Origin: Raphanus sativus
Lineage: Eukaryota; Streptophyta; Magnoliopsida; Brassicales; Brassicaceae
Direction: 5' to 3'
Length of the DNA stretch: 64,000 nucleotides
Assembly: GCF_000801105.2 (NCBI RefSeq)
Contig: NC_079514.1
Span: 49,046,515-49,110,514, forward strand
Shown in pieces: positions 12,513 to 27,060 of this stretch. Position 1 is the first letter of the stretch. Each line of letters starts with the position of its first letter. A program made the translations under genes and the position numbers. The notes beneath the pieces are model-generated. The model ran no database searches. It had not been told where the DNA came from and saw nothing but the letters and a program-made list of their open reading frames with translations.

Positions 12513-13189
12513 CTCCGGTCTTCCCCCAAACTCTTTACTTTGTTCGAAAGGACAAGACTTTTAATTAGCAGCCTGTCCAAACTTAACGAACCCGGTTTAT
12601 TGGGTTGCAATGATTACCATGGCTAAACTACTGGTCTATATCGGTTTAAGCTTAGGAGATGTGAATTTGAACCTAGTTCCGCTTTCAGTTAAACCGAGTG
12701 TTTTTAGATTGGTTCGATGCAGTTTTGGAATTTTTACCGTTTTAACTAAATCAAATCAGTTTAATTTTTTTTTTATATCTATTTTTCAGCCCCATGCATA
12801 GAGGAGATCAAACAGTGTACATATATACTGTATATGTATCATCATATTTTGTTTTGCAAAAAAAAATTGCATATTTACCTCTCTTTTTAGCAACTTAAAT
12901 AAACTCAAATAGATTTTCCAAATCGAACTAGTAGATCCGCATCCATATGACAATAAACGACGGTTACTTCTTTGCACTGCATGCGAGACAATTCGTCCTT
13001 AATTATGTATTTGTGGTATATGAATGAGCTATGATCTGTTGAAACTTCTCTTCAAGATCTTTAACTTATATAACTTGAAAAGTCTAGTCATTCTTCTGCT
13101 TCCGGAACTATTTTCACCAAATGAGAAAAATACGTTGCAAATATAACAATAAAATGTCTTAGATTCTTCATGCATTCTATTGTCCAAAT
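12513..13189. other. Intergenic DNA upstream of the NDUFAF3-like gene
   Basis: Contains the promoter of the minus-strand gene ending at 12512. No other gene or bounded repeat is recognised. Confidence 0.4.
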
Positions 13190-13670
13190 GAGAACCTCTA
13201 TCTGCGAGTAATGTGGCGACTGACTCGCTCTTGTATTTTTCGCTCCCATTAAACCATCAAAACTTTTCAGTGTGCTATATCATCCTTGTCCCAAATAGGT
13301 TTCCTGAGTTTTCCGTGATCCATCCATAAAACACCATCTATCTGGTATAGACAGTACAATTGCTCCCATTAGAAATCGAGTTTGATTGATTTTCTGTGTA
13401 AGTGAAATATGCGCCTTATCCCAAAGTAATGACTTTGTTTTCTGCCAATTTGAGAGTATCTCTAGGATCAATATTTAAATTGTTAAACACTTTGTTGTTT
13501 CTTCTTTTCCATATGCACCATAAAATCTATGCAAAATGATGATCTTCCAATTCCGGAGAAACCTTCCAATGTAAATGATCTATGTTTGGAAAGAGTGATT
13601 GAGTTGGAAAAATATCTGGATTTGATGAAATCCATCAGAGTTCTCAAATTTGAAACACCGGTGGACATTT
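13190..13670 (-). mobile_element. LINE remnant, RNase H-like region (minus arm)
   Basis: The minus strand encodes broken pieces resembling the C-terminus of plant L1-type LINE ORF2: RRNNKVFNNLNIDPRDTLK, WDKAHISLTQ, then RWCFMDGSRKTQ and YSTLKSFDGLMGAKNTRAS, typical of the RNase H-like domain that ends these elements. Stops and frameshifts interrupt it. An inverted relative lies at 14.79-15.29 kb. Confidence 0.65.
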
Positions 13671-14789
13671 AAAAACATATGAATTATCGATTCCTTAGGT
13701 GCTCAATATCGTGCACAAATTATATCCCTTTGTATTCCTATTGTTCTTAAATTTTTCTCAACTGTTATACATCATGATATCAGTTGCCATAAAAATGTTT
13801 CATCTTAGGTTCATCGTACTTTCCAGCATAAAGTCTTCAATGGAGAGACCGAAAGATCATACTCTGGTAATGTTTTTTCTCTATCCATATACACTCGTTC
13901 TACTTGATATCCAGATTTAACCGTGTATCTCTCATTTTAGTAAAATGCTATCCATCACGATATACTCTCTGAATTCGACTTAATGGTATACTTCAATTAT
14001 TTTTGCATCTTGAGGATCCACCATAGTCTGAATTACCTGTAAATTCTATGTTCTCGATGTTACATTGATGAGAGAATCCACCGTAAGGTCCGGGAAAGGT
14101 TATGTTGATATTTTGACTATTTTCTAACCACTACGCAACCGGAGAAAATGGTTAATTTTTATAGAAAAATGTGCACTTTCTGGTCCATTTCTGAACATTT
14201 TTCTGACAATAATAAAGTGGTCAAGACTTAGACGTAGACTCGTAGTTACATACTGCTGAACATTTATGTAACCAATTTGATTTTTCTCCACCTTTTGTCC
14301 ACATTTTAAAATCATCATAAAATGGTCAATTTGTGGTTGAATTTTTTTTTTGACTAATTCATGTGTCAGGATTTTTGTCAGAATGTGTTATGTTTCCTTG
14401 TATTGTTAAAAAATATAAATACTAGGACTTATGTCATAATAATCATAAGATAAACATAAGTTGTATAGATACTGAATAATGAGTGGAAAGTAAGAAAACA
14501 GTGTGTATATCCATTTTATTGATAATGGTAGTGATTTTATTAATTTCACAAAATATAAATAGTGTTTCTGATCTAGAATTTAATAAATTTTATATATTTT
14601 TATGTTAATAATATTAAATTTTAAAAGTAAGACAATTCTTATATATTGTGTTTGTTATCTTGAAATAAGTTTTATTATTAAAGTGTTTTACAAAATAAGA
14701 TATAAAATAATTTATCTATAAATATTAATCAAGCAAAAAAACATAAATAATAACATGTTCAAGTTTAGGCACGAATCTCAACAAACTCA
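13671..14789. other. Spacer between inverted LINE remnants
   Basis: AT-rich, no coding potential seen. Forms the loop of the inverted arrangement of the two LINE remnants. Confidence 0.4.
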
Positions 14790-15290
14790 GACATTTCCCC
14801 TTTCAATCACTCTTTGCAAACATGGATCATTTATTTTGGAAGGTTTCTCCGGAAATAGAAGACCATCAATTTGCATGGGTTTTATGGTACATGTGGAAAT
14901 GAAGAAACAACAGAGTATTTAGCAATTTAGATATTGACCCGAGAGATACTCTTAAATTAGTAGAAATGGAATCGTTACTTTAGACTGAAGCACAAATCTC
15001 ATTTACATAGGGAAACGATCAAACTCGACTACCAATAATAGCAATGATACCGTCTATCCCAGGTAGATAGTGTTTTAAGAATGGATCATAGAAAATCAGG
15101 AAACCTTTTTGGGAGAAAGGTGGTATAGTAAACTGGAAGATTTTGACGGCTTAATAGGAGCGAGGAATACAAGAACGAGTCAGTCGCCATTTCACTCGGA
15201 CTATAGGTTCTTCTTTGGACAATGGAATGTATGAAGAATCTACAACAATTTAATGTTACTTTTGCAACAGATTGTTCTCAGTTGGTGAAG
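14790..15290 (+). mobile_element. LINE remnant, RNase H-like region (plus arm)
   Basis: The plus strand repeats, in diverged form, the content of 13.19-13.67 kb: WKVSPEIEDHQFAWVLWYMW, NNRVFSNLDIDPRDTLKL, then a degraded stretch ending near CGAGTCAGTCGCCA. Same LINE region, opposite orientation, with several stops. Confidence 0.6.
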
Positions 15291-15737
15291 ATGGTTTCGA
15301 ATCAGAAGAATGGCCAGCATTTACAATTTATTTACAATACATAAAGATTTTGAAAAAAAAAATCATCAGCTTATAACTCATTCATATACCACAGACGAAA
15401 AACACAAAGGTGGATAAGCTAACAATTTAGTTTGAAGAGTCTATATGAATTAGTTTAACCTGCTGATAGAAAAAAAAAACAAAAATAACATATTGGTTTT
15501 TGAATTAATAAAATATAAACAAATAAATGTTGATAAGTAAATTATGTTTGCATGTATAGGTAAAACCGTAAAACAACTAGTTTCAACCAAAATACAAACG
15601 GTAAGGCAAAATGCGCTTTTTCATGTGTTTTTCATGTCTATACTTTTTTGTTGTAAACTACATGTCTATACTGCATGAAAGCATATTATTTAAAACGTGT
15701 GACAATTGGTTTTTGCCTAGTAGAGAGGGATAGAGAC

Positions 15738-16002
15738 ACTTGGTCAGGATCCAGACCAGTTTGCTTTACCATTTTCATCAATGATATTTACCATTTAGCA
15801 AAAAAAAAAAAATTGGAGTGACAGTGATTTATCGGAGGAAAACAAAATCCACATTAGATTCTACTTTGTCTTTTCTGCTGTAATTTTACTTGGTCACGGT
15901 TCAGGACCAGTTTGCTTGCCTCCAAAATTGGAGTAACAGTGAATTTGTCGGAGGAAAACAAAATCCACATTAGATTCTACTTATCTTTTCTGCTGTAATT
16001 GT
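15738..16002. repeat. Imperfect tandem duplication
   Basis: Two units, about 15738-15887 and 15888-16002, share ACTTGGTCA, GGACCAGTTTGC, TTGGAGT, GGAGGAAAACAAAATCCACA and TTAGATTCTACTT. The second is shorter. Not coding. Confidence 0.6.
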
Positions 16003-16409
16003 TGTGGTATACCACGGATCGCTTGTCATTTTTACCAGTGTTTGAGTAAGCGATAGGTTTTGTTACAAAAGTAAGAAGAAATTAAAGGTACACCGTGTCC
16101 AAGTTTTTTTCTTTTTAATATCTCTGACTGCTTGTGTCGTCTTTGAATCTGATCTAGCGAATAGAAAGCCACAACTAGACACTTCTTGACAGAAAGGATC
16201 AATTGTTTTTGTATAAAAAATAACAACAGGGTCAACCAAAAAAAAATAACAACACAAAGTCAAATGTAATGTCTTTATGGTGTTTTAGTTATTGAACCAA
16301 CTATTTTATAAAATTTGGGGATCACAACTTGAATTTTTTTTATTAGATGAGAAGTAGTAGTATGATTTGTTCGATTAATTGTATAAAACTATGCAGTCAT
16401 TTTTTAACC

Positions 16410-16740
16410 TTTTTTTTTTTGAACAACTAATTCATTAATTCAGTAGATGAGTTTTAGCCCATTACAGGCCTAGATGAAAATAGAAGGAGAACCTCTTTTG
16501 CAAGAACATCAGCCTCAGAGTTTGCAGAGCGATAAACGAAAGAAAAGGAGATGGAAGCGAAACAAGCAGCAAGACAATTGATGTCGGAGACAACACCAAA
16601 GATCTCTTTTGGGGGGTGTTTGCTATTGATGGCTCGAATGAGCGTTTGGTTGTCCGATTGGATCCGGAGGTTGTCCGAACCTAGGGCAATCGCGTGATGA
16701 AGACTGGCTCGGCATGCACAATTACAACGAAAAATATATA
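16410..16740 (-). mobile_element. 3' end of a LINE (RNase H-like domain plus poly-A)
   Basis: On the minus strand a frame encodes CRASLHHAIALGSDNLRIQ, then SDNQTLIRAINSKHPPKEIF and FSFVYRSANSEADVLAKE, the hallmark end of the RNase H-like (RVT_3) domain of plant L1-type LINEs. It stops shortly before a poly-T run at about 16410-16421, the expected poly-A tail of a minus-strand insertion. Only the last few hundred bases survive, as in typical 5'-truncated LINE copies. Confidence 0.75.
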
Positions 16741-16974
16741 CAAACGAACTAAAAAAAAAAACAGTTTGAGTTTTGTTAAATTCTTGAAACGTATGACAAT
16801 AATATAACGACAAAGAAGTAAATATAACAGTTATCACACAATAAAGTTCCAAAGCTGCAAGCAGCCACATATTTTTTTCTAGATAAAAATTATATTTCCT
16901 CAAAGATAATATTCATATATTACAGTCTAAAAAAAATTCATACATAAGATGAAGTTAAAACTTCTAAGGAAAAT

Positions 16975-17210
16975 GACAAGACGTTGTAGCCCAATGGTTA
17001 GGACGGGTCCCCGCCTGCACCCAGGTAGGGGGTTCGATCCACGCCGGAGGGAACTACCTTGCAACGCTCTTGTCACCCACACGGATATGGGCCATGCTTT
17101 CGGCCCATTTGAAAAACTGGGAGGGGCGTCTATCCGTGGGCATTCCTTCCCCTTGGGGATTAGTCTGGGCCTTCTGGGCCTGGGATACCCCCAGGTTAAA
17201 CAAAAAAAAA
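16975..17210 (+). mobile_element. tRNA-derived SINE with target-site duplication
   Basis: About 235 bp. Box A-like TAGCCCAATGGTTAGG lies near the start and box B GGTTCGATCC at 17031-17040, followed by a body containing CGTCTATCCGTGGGC and a short A-rich tail. A 15-bp direct repeat, ACTTCTAAGGAAAAT, flanks it at 16960-16974 and 17211-17225. It lies just downstream of the BGLU30 stop codon. Same family as the copies at 26.8 and 47.7 kb. Confidence 0.88.
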
Positions 17211-17253
17211 ACTTCTAAGGAAAATACATATTTAACCATAAAGATTTTCAAAA

Positions 17254-20898
<3,645 letters not shown>

Positions 20899-20978
20899 TT
20901 GTTTCTCTTTATGTTTTTTTTGTTTGTTGTTTTTTTAAAGAGATTTCAGTGATATATTGAAGAGAGATCTACTCTTTC

Positions 20979-20988
20979 TTATATAGAG
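20979..20988 (-). promoter_or_regulatory. Probable TATA box of BGLU30
   Basis: The minus strand reads CTCTATATAAG about 85 bp upstream of the BGLU30 ATG, a standard spacing for a plant core promoter with a 50-60 nt 5' UTR. Confidence 0.5.
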
Positions 20989-22230
20989 GTTTTTCCTCGT
21001 CCAGTAATAGACGTCATCTACGTGGTAATATTTGAATATATATATCATATTTAGATGGAGAGATAACTTAATAACTTATAGTATTTTTCTAATATATATC
21101 TTCGGATATGTCTTTCCAGTTTAAGACTATTATGCATTTATAATAGGTCACCAATTCCATTTTCGGTTCTTAGTTCTTACTATGGTAATACCAACAAAAC
21201 GTCAGGAGCTTTTTGTCCAACGTCATCTATGAATGTACCCGTGATCAGTGCTCACGTTCATCATTGTTTGTCCGAAGAATTTCATGATTATACTGTCATG
21301 ATGATATACGTATCATATCTATAATATAGTGTTAGTGTTGAATGTGTTCAAAATCGTGGCTACGTTCACTGTTAATATACGGAAGACTGCATGTAACGCT
21401 TGCCATTTCACGTGTAATGTTTGTTTTGACCGATATTTTTGTGATGTAAAAATGCAGGGAAGAAAAAAATACAAGCCATAGGCGTTTCACGTGTATGTTC
21501 CACACACCTTCATGCGCTTGCAAGTTATTTGACCATTTTGGATTTGTTAATTTTTCTTTTTGTACAGGGCCGGTCCTAAGTTTGGAGGAATGTATGCAAT
21601 TTAATAAAGATTTTAATAAATATTAAAACAAAGTTGGGGTCTATATAAATTTCTTTAAAAATTTAAGGATCATAGACAAATGTTTCATCAGACTTTTGCC
21701 GAGGACCCGCTCTACTTTTGTGATAACTATACGTGTTATTCTTTTTTTTTGCCATGTAATATTTATTTTAATTCTGAAATTTAGTGGATGAGTTCAGGAA
21801 GACACTAATTCATGGAACTTTTACTATTGATTAATGTCTATAATATATATCAAAATCCATTTATATATTAGAAAAAAAACATTAGCCGAATCGTTATTTT
21901 TGTGTATATGATATTTTAGATTTGGTAAATAGTACGTGTCATCTTTATCCAAAAGACATGCATTTGAATCATTTTAAATTCATTTGTTAATCAAGAGAAA
22001 CAAGTTTTCATTATATTATTTTTGGGCATATATTATAAGGTATTATTTAATTTTATCTTTGGGTCTGATCCTATCCCACTTATGGGAGAAATTGGAGTAG
22101 AGCTCCATTGGTGCAAACGTTACGGACGAGCGTAGGTCACTAGCCCAATTGGATCACACTTATCGGAAGAAACGGGAGTCCAACTCCATTGGTGCAGAAA
22201 GTTACGGACCAGTGTAGGTCACTAGCCTAT
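20989..22230. other. BGLU30 upstream region with repeats
   Basis: No gene seen. A repeat of unknown class starts near 21566 (GGCCGGTCCTAAG, then GGTCTATATAAATTTC and CAAATGTTTCAT); a diverged relative lies in a BGLU16 intron at about 32290-32405. At 22075-22235 a unit of about 78 bp containing CTCCATTGGTGCA, GTTACGGACC or GACG, and GTAGGTCACTAGCC is duplicated in tandem. Confidence 0.4.
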
Positions 22231-22494
22231 TGGATCCCAAGTGTGATAAGATATTAGTTCAAAGTTTGAAATAATGAACTTTAATGGATTAATTTTAGTT
22301 TCTTATAAATTACAGTATCTTAATTTGATAATGGACCAGGATCTTATAGATTTTTGGGGTACATTTGCATTGAATGTGAAAATGTAATTGGTAGTATTGA
22401 AATGAAAACAACAACAAAATGAATTACTATGGGAATATGATATATGGGAAATAGTTGTATTTGAGAATTATGAGACGAGAGAAACACTACAAGA
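22231..22494. repeat. Local duplication, copy A (left half)
   Basis: Starts TGGATCCCAAGTGTGATAAG and is nearly the same as 25671-25930. It continues after the CACTA insertion at 25182-25335. Together these form one copy of a segment of about 400 bp that recurs, uninterrupted, 3.4 kb further on. Confidence 0.8.
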
Positions 22495-25181
22495 AAATGT
22501 TGATATTGCAACATATTTTCTGCAACGTTGTTTTTTCTTGAAATTTGGTAACAGATTTTACCATGTTTTTTTTTGAACATATTTTTAAATTTTTACCATG
22601 TTTTTGCAATCATAAATATATATCAACAGTTAAATATAAATTCACTGCAAACCAACGACAAAAAAGATCGTTACAAAATTTCGTTGCGAGATTGCAAGTT
22701 TTTTTACTACTTACAAAAGTTTTCTTGCAAAATTCCCATGAAAAAATCAGAGAAAATGAGATGTGGCTTTTTGAAAAAAAGAAAGAAAGTACCATGTTTT
22801 AATATGTGACACGTTTATCACTCTATTTGCAATATCTTTATGTATTTTAGTATATTTATTTTCGATTTAAAAGTTAATATATATCCTACTTAAAATAATT
22901 TTTGAGTCATTATGCTAGATACCTATAAAAAAACTTGATATTAGCAATATACCATATACAGTACAATTTAGTGTGTCAGGGTAGATATTTTACATATATA
23001 ATTACCTAAAAGTCCTTTTCTTCTTTCTCCAACAACATCTCTCTCATCCCTCCTCCTTCTCTTACGCTTTCTTCTCCTCTCAACTCCATGACTGCCCTAT
23101 TTCTTTTTCTCCTCTCAAATCCTCTCCTCTCATCAAAATTAAACCCTAACCTCCCTCCCCCCTTTATGGATAAGTAAACTCATGGAAAAAGATTTACATC
23201 GTCCTCGACGTGGAGTTTATGGCGGAGGCGTAGACGGAGGAGGAACTGCCGGAGAAATTGATCGGAGGCTCGCGTGAGGGGGAGGGGAGACAGAGACGGA
23301 GGAGCGGAGGGAAAACATAGAGAACGGATGGAGGAGGAGCTGCCAGAAAGATTGATGCGGAGGAGCAGACAGAGGACGAACTACCAGAGAGATTGATCGG
23401 AGGTTCGCGTGAGGGGGAAGGGAGACAGAGACGGAGGAGCGGAGGGAGAACAGAGATAGCGGATGGAGGAGGAGCTGCCGGAGAGATTGATCGGAGCTGG
23501 ACGTCGTGGAAGGAGCGGAGGTGACGGCGATGGAGGAGAGGGGGAGCTAACGTGACGGCGCGGGAGGTGGGAAGGGACGCGCTGCGGGAGCCATGGACGG
23601 TGGTCGGGTTGGATTGTCGGCGGATCTGGGGGTGGCTGTTGGTGGTGGTCATAGACGGGAAAGGATACTGACAATGAAGAAGGGTGGGTGTTGATGGTGG
23701 GTGAGAAGGAGGTTAGAACTAGAAGGAGATGGTGTCGATATGGGAGAGAGATGTGGTCAGGGAGAGAGAGAGAGTAATAGGGGTAGCAAAGACATTAGAA
23801 AAAATGTACAGTGTATAATAGTGACTTTTGGTATATCTTTAATTATGCAAAAACACGTGGGTAGGGAATGCAATTTCTCATAATTTTTTACATATTTTCG
23901 ACCAGAGTTACATATATATTGTTTCATCAATATAATTTTGACCAAAATTTATTAAATTTATACTGAATAAAGAAAACTTAGCTGATTGAAGTTAACTAGA
24001 TTTTCAGTTTTTTAGTTATACACATCTTAATTCAAGTTTCACTATATATTTTTGACAATTTGTTTAATTATAATTCTAAGGTATCATTTTGTTGATGACA
24101 AAAAAAAAGGTATCATTTTGTTATGAAGAAACCAACACGCTAATATATCGTTTTTATTTATAGTTCGGTGTATATCTATCTCCACGCAAGAACATTTCTA
24201 GAATAGATTTAGCAAAAAAAAACATTTCTAGAATAGGATAATACCAGCATAGTACGTGAACTTAGGGATATGATTCTTGAGCAGTTAAGATTTTCTCTTT
24301 TCTCTGTTCGTTATAAATATGATTTCTTAATTCCTTGTTATACTTGTGGAGAATTATAAGTTTCCATGTTCTGCTTCCTTTTCAACAAAAGAGAGATTGT
24401 GAAACTAGAATTACACGTAAAGCATGCCAGCTAATTAACGAAAGTAACAAACAAAATCCTTACTTCAAAGTGTTTAAAATAGGTAACTTGGTGTATATTT
24501 TATATTTTTTTATTCTCCGATATTCATTTAAAATTTTTACCATTACTTTTTTTTTCAGATTCAGCATGAACCCTAGTCGATATGCTATAGAATGGAGAAA
24601 AACGGAGTCAAACAATCAATATATGGGAGCCAAATCAACATATGTTTCCTGTGTTTCCAATCCATAAAAAGAAGAAATATAACGATGTAGAATTGTTCAT
24701 TTTTCTTAGAAACATGGTTTTAATTAATTGTTCAGTATTGTTCTAATATTTGATTATTTAATAAAAATAGTTATTTGATTAATTCTTATTTTTATTATTT
24801 TAAATTTGAAAATAACCATCACATTTGAAATTATTGTGAAATAGCAAATATAATTCCAAAACAAATATAATTTAACAAATTTGCATTATAATTATATTGT
24901 GTAGTATGTAGCAACAAATTGTGTGAGTTTAGAATTGCAAAGTCTGTTGTAAAGATACAACAAATGTGCAAGACAAATGTTATTGCATTATTACGATGGA
25001 TTTAGCAATAAATCATCCATTGCAAAATTTGCAATATTTTTGCAACTAAAGGAATTTGCAACAATCAATCAGCAACATTGTATAATTCATTACGGTTTTA
25101 TTGCAAATATACATTTGCAACATTATATTGACCTATTGCAATATTTTTTTTTTATTGCAATATGATTATTTTCTTGTAGTG
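22495..25181. mobile_element. Non-autonomous CACTA (En/Spm-type) transposon
   Basis: 2687 bp with perfect inverted ends CACTACAAGAAAAT, the CACTA signature, and a 3-bp duplication AAA (22492-22494 and 25182-25184). Both subterminal zones are studded with TTGCAA-type motifs (for example around 22505, 22605, 25020-25160), as expected for transposase-binding sites. No transposase is encoded. The centre (about 23.0-23.8 kb) is a GC-rich insert with tandem repeats. The uninterrupted duplicate at 25671-26066 shows the site before insertion. Confidence 0.92.
23228..23490. repeat. GC-rich tandem repeat inside the CACTA element
   Basis: Two long units of about 95 bp (starting near 23247 and 23382, period about 135) share GGAGACAGAGACGGAGGAGC and CGGATGGAGGAGGAGCTGCC. 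A partial third begins near 23475. The strand is strongly purine-rich and the composition unlike the rest of the element. The minus strand keeps an open frame of 152 codons over it (23194-23652), rich in Pro, Ser and Leu with repeats of the type LPPLLRLCLPSPSREPP. I do not recognise the protein; it may be a captured gene fragment or only a repeat-driven open frame. Confidence 0.6.
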
Positions 25182-25343
25182 AAACTATAATGTTCCACAC
25201 AAAATAGATATGATCATATGAGCAATAGCCCTTATTACATTCCCGTAGAAAGGGATGAGAACAAGTAACTGGCAATGATATGTTTTGCTTTTCAGGAAAA
25301 TATATATTTGCATAGGAGCAACTAAATTTCCAACTAAATTTCC

Positions 25344-25485
25344 AAATTAAACAATCATTTCTTTTTTGGATTAAAAAAAAAAATTATTGCCCTCATTAAT
25401 CAATCAAAGAGGATGTTTTCCGTTGTCTTTGATTGATTAATGAGGGGCAATGAAATCTTTTATCTAAAAATGATTGTTTAATTTT
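25344..25485. repeat. Long fold-back (inverted repeat) of about 140 bp
   Basis: Left arm 25344-25410 and right arm 25426-25485 are inverted copies around a 15-nt loop. The inner part is near perfect (CTCATTAATCAATCAAAGA opposite its complement) and the outer part matches again (AATTAAACAATCATTT). A related single arm, not folded, occurs at about 26420-26530. The transcript would form a miRNA-precursor-like hairpin. Confidence 0.75.
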
Positions 25486-25670
25486 CGATCTTTTTATCCT
25501 AATTGGATTGAGTTTCATTTTCATAAAACGCTAAGTTAACTTCATCTCAACTAAGAAGGGTCTGATCATAAACCGGTAATTACCTGTTTCAATACCACAA
25601 GGAAGAAAGACAAAGGATTATTCAGATTTGATTGAAGGTTGAAGAACAATCCGCTGATGAAGGAGCTTAT

Positions 25671-26066
25671 TGGATCCCAAGTGTGATAAGATATTAGTTC
25701 AAAGTTTGAAATAATGACCTTTAATAGATTTTTAGTTTCTTATAAATGACAGTATCTTAATTTGATAGTGGACCAGGATCTTTTAGATTTTTGGGTACAT
25801 ATGCATTGAATATGAAAATGTAATTGGTAGTATATATTGAAATGAAAACAGCAACAAAATGAATTACTATGGGAATATGATATATGGAAAATAGTTATAT
25901 TTGAGAATTATGAGACAAGAGAAACTATAATGTTCCATACAAAATAGATATGAGCAATAGTCCTTATCACATTCCAGTAGAAAGGGATGAGAACAAGTAA
26001 CTGGCAGTGACATGTTTTGCTTTTCAGGAAAATATATATTTGTATAGGAGCAACTAAATTTCCAAC
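25671..26066. repeat. Local duplication, copy B (empty-site copy)
   Basis: Nearly identical to 22231-22494 joined to 25182-25335. Where copy A carries the CACTA element, this copy reads GAGAAACTATAATG without interruption. Confidence 0.85.
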
Positions 26067-26819
26067 ATATACAAGGAGATGGGCTTATACAAAAATATTT
26101 TACTTCTTATATCTTTGGAAATAGTTATCCTTACAAGATTATAATTATGTTATAATTACATATCTTTTATATATTAAAAAGACTGAGGTAGTATATTAGA
26201 TATTCAAAAAATTAAGAAAATTGTATATTTAAAATAAAATATATATGTGGTTATATAACTGCGGTATGCTCGTTTTTCACATAATGAATTTCTTAAACCC
26301 AAGATGCATAAACCACACTATCAAAAATACATAAACAGATGCATCAAACATCCAAACTAAACTCTAAAAACAAAAGCACAATAAATATTGCTGGAAACAA
26401 ATAACGAATTAGGAAGTCATCCTCTTTGATGATGATTAATGAGCGCAGAGAAATCCTTTTTTTTTTTGAAAAAAAACCGCAGTGAAATCTTTTATCCAAA
26501 GAAATAATGATTGCTTAATTTTTGATTTTTTATCGTAATTGGATTGAGTTCCATTTTTATGAAACGCTAAGTTAACTTCATTACAAAAAGATGATTCGTG
26601 TCTACGGAAGAAAAGTAAAACAAAAGTACTATGACATGTCCAGTTATCAATAACGAGATGAGAACAACTGTTAAAAATGGACCCGGATATGTTTGTAGCT
26701 GTTTTCATGTTTTGCTTTAATTCCTTTTTCAACACGAATGTTTTAGCTCTATATAGTAATAATAATCATATATTGCTCATTTTGGGTGTGTCACTCCTCT
26801 TTTAAGGTCCTTCATGCTC
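26067..26819. other. AT-rich spacer
   Basis: Contains the unfolded relative of the fold-back arm near 26420-26530. The 99-codon open frame on the minus strand at 26436-26735 has no recognisable features. No gene called. Confidence 0.4.
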
Positions 26820-26837
26820 ATCTTAGCCTTTTATTTC

Positions 26838-27042
26838 TTTTTTTTTTTGCTAAAAAAAGAGTTAAACCCGGGTCAATGATGACACAAGTCTAACCCCCGG
26901 ATGGAGGTACAGCCCACGGATAGACCCTTTCCTGGGCATTCAAATGAACCGAAAGCAATAGTTCATATCCGTGTGGCCGGTGGGGTTTGAACCCAAGTTC
27001 GTCTTATTGGGTTTTTCAAATCCTTCGAGCGCCACTAGGCAA
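26838..27042 (-). mobile_element. tRNA-derived SINE (minus orientation)
   Basis: Flanked by an 18-bp direct repeat, ATCTTAGCCTTTTATTTC (26820-26837 and 27043-27060). The left side begins with a poly-T run, the complement of the A tail. The body contains GCCCACGGATAGACCC, shared with the 17.0 and 47.7 kb copies, and a box B-like GGTTTGAACC in palindromic context near 26985. Confidence 0.85.
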
Positions 27043-27060
27043 ATCTTAGCCTTTTATTTC

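Noticed and set aside
12111..12626. Plus-strand frames over exons of the NDUFAF3-like gene
   Set aside because: The minus-strand model is spliced, in frame and has a recognisable domain.
16981..17045. A tRNA gene at the SINE head
   Set aside because: Box A and box B are present but no cloverleaf anticodon arm or acceptor stem is intact; it is the tRNA-derived promoter of a SINE.
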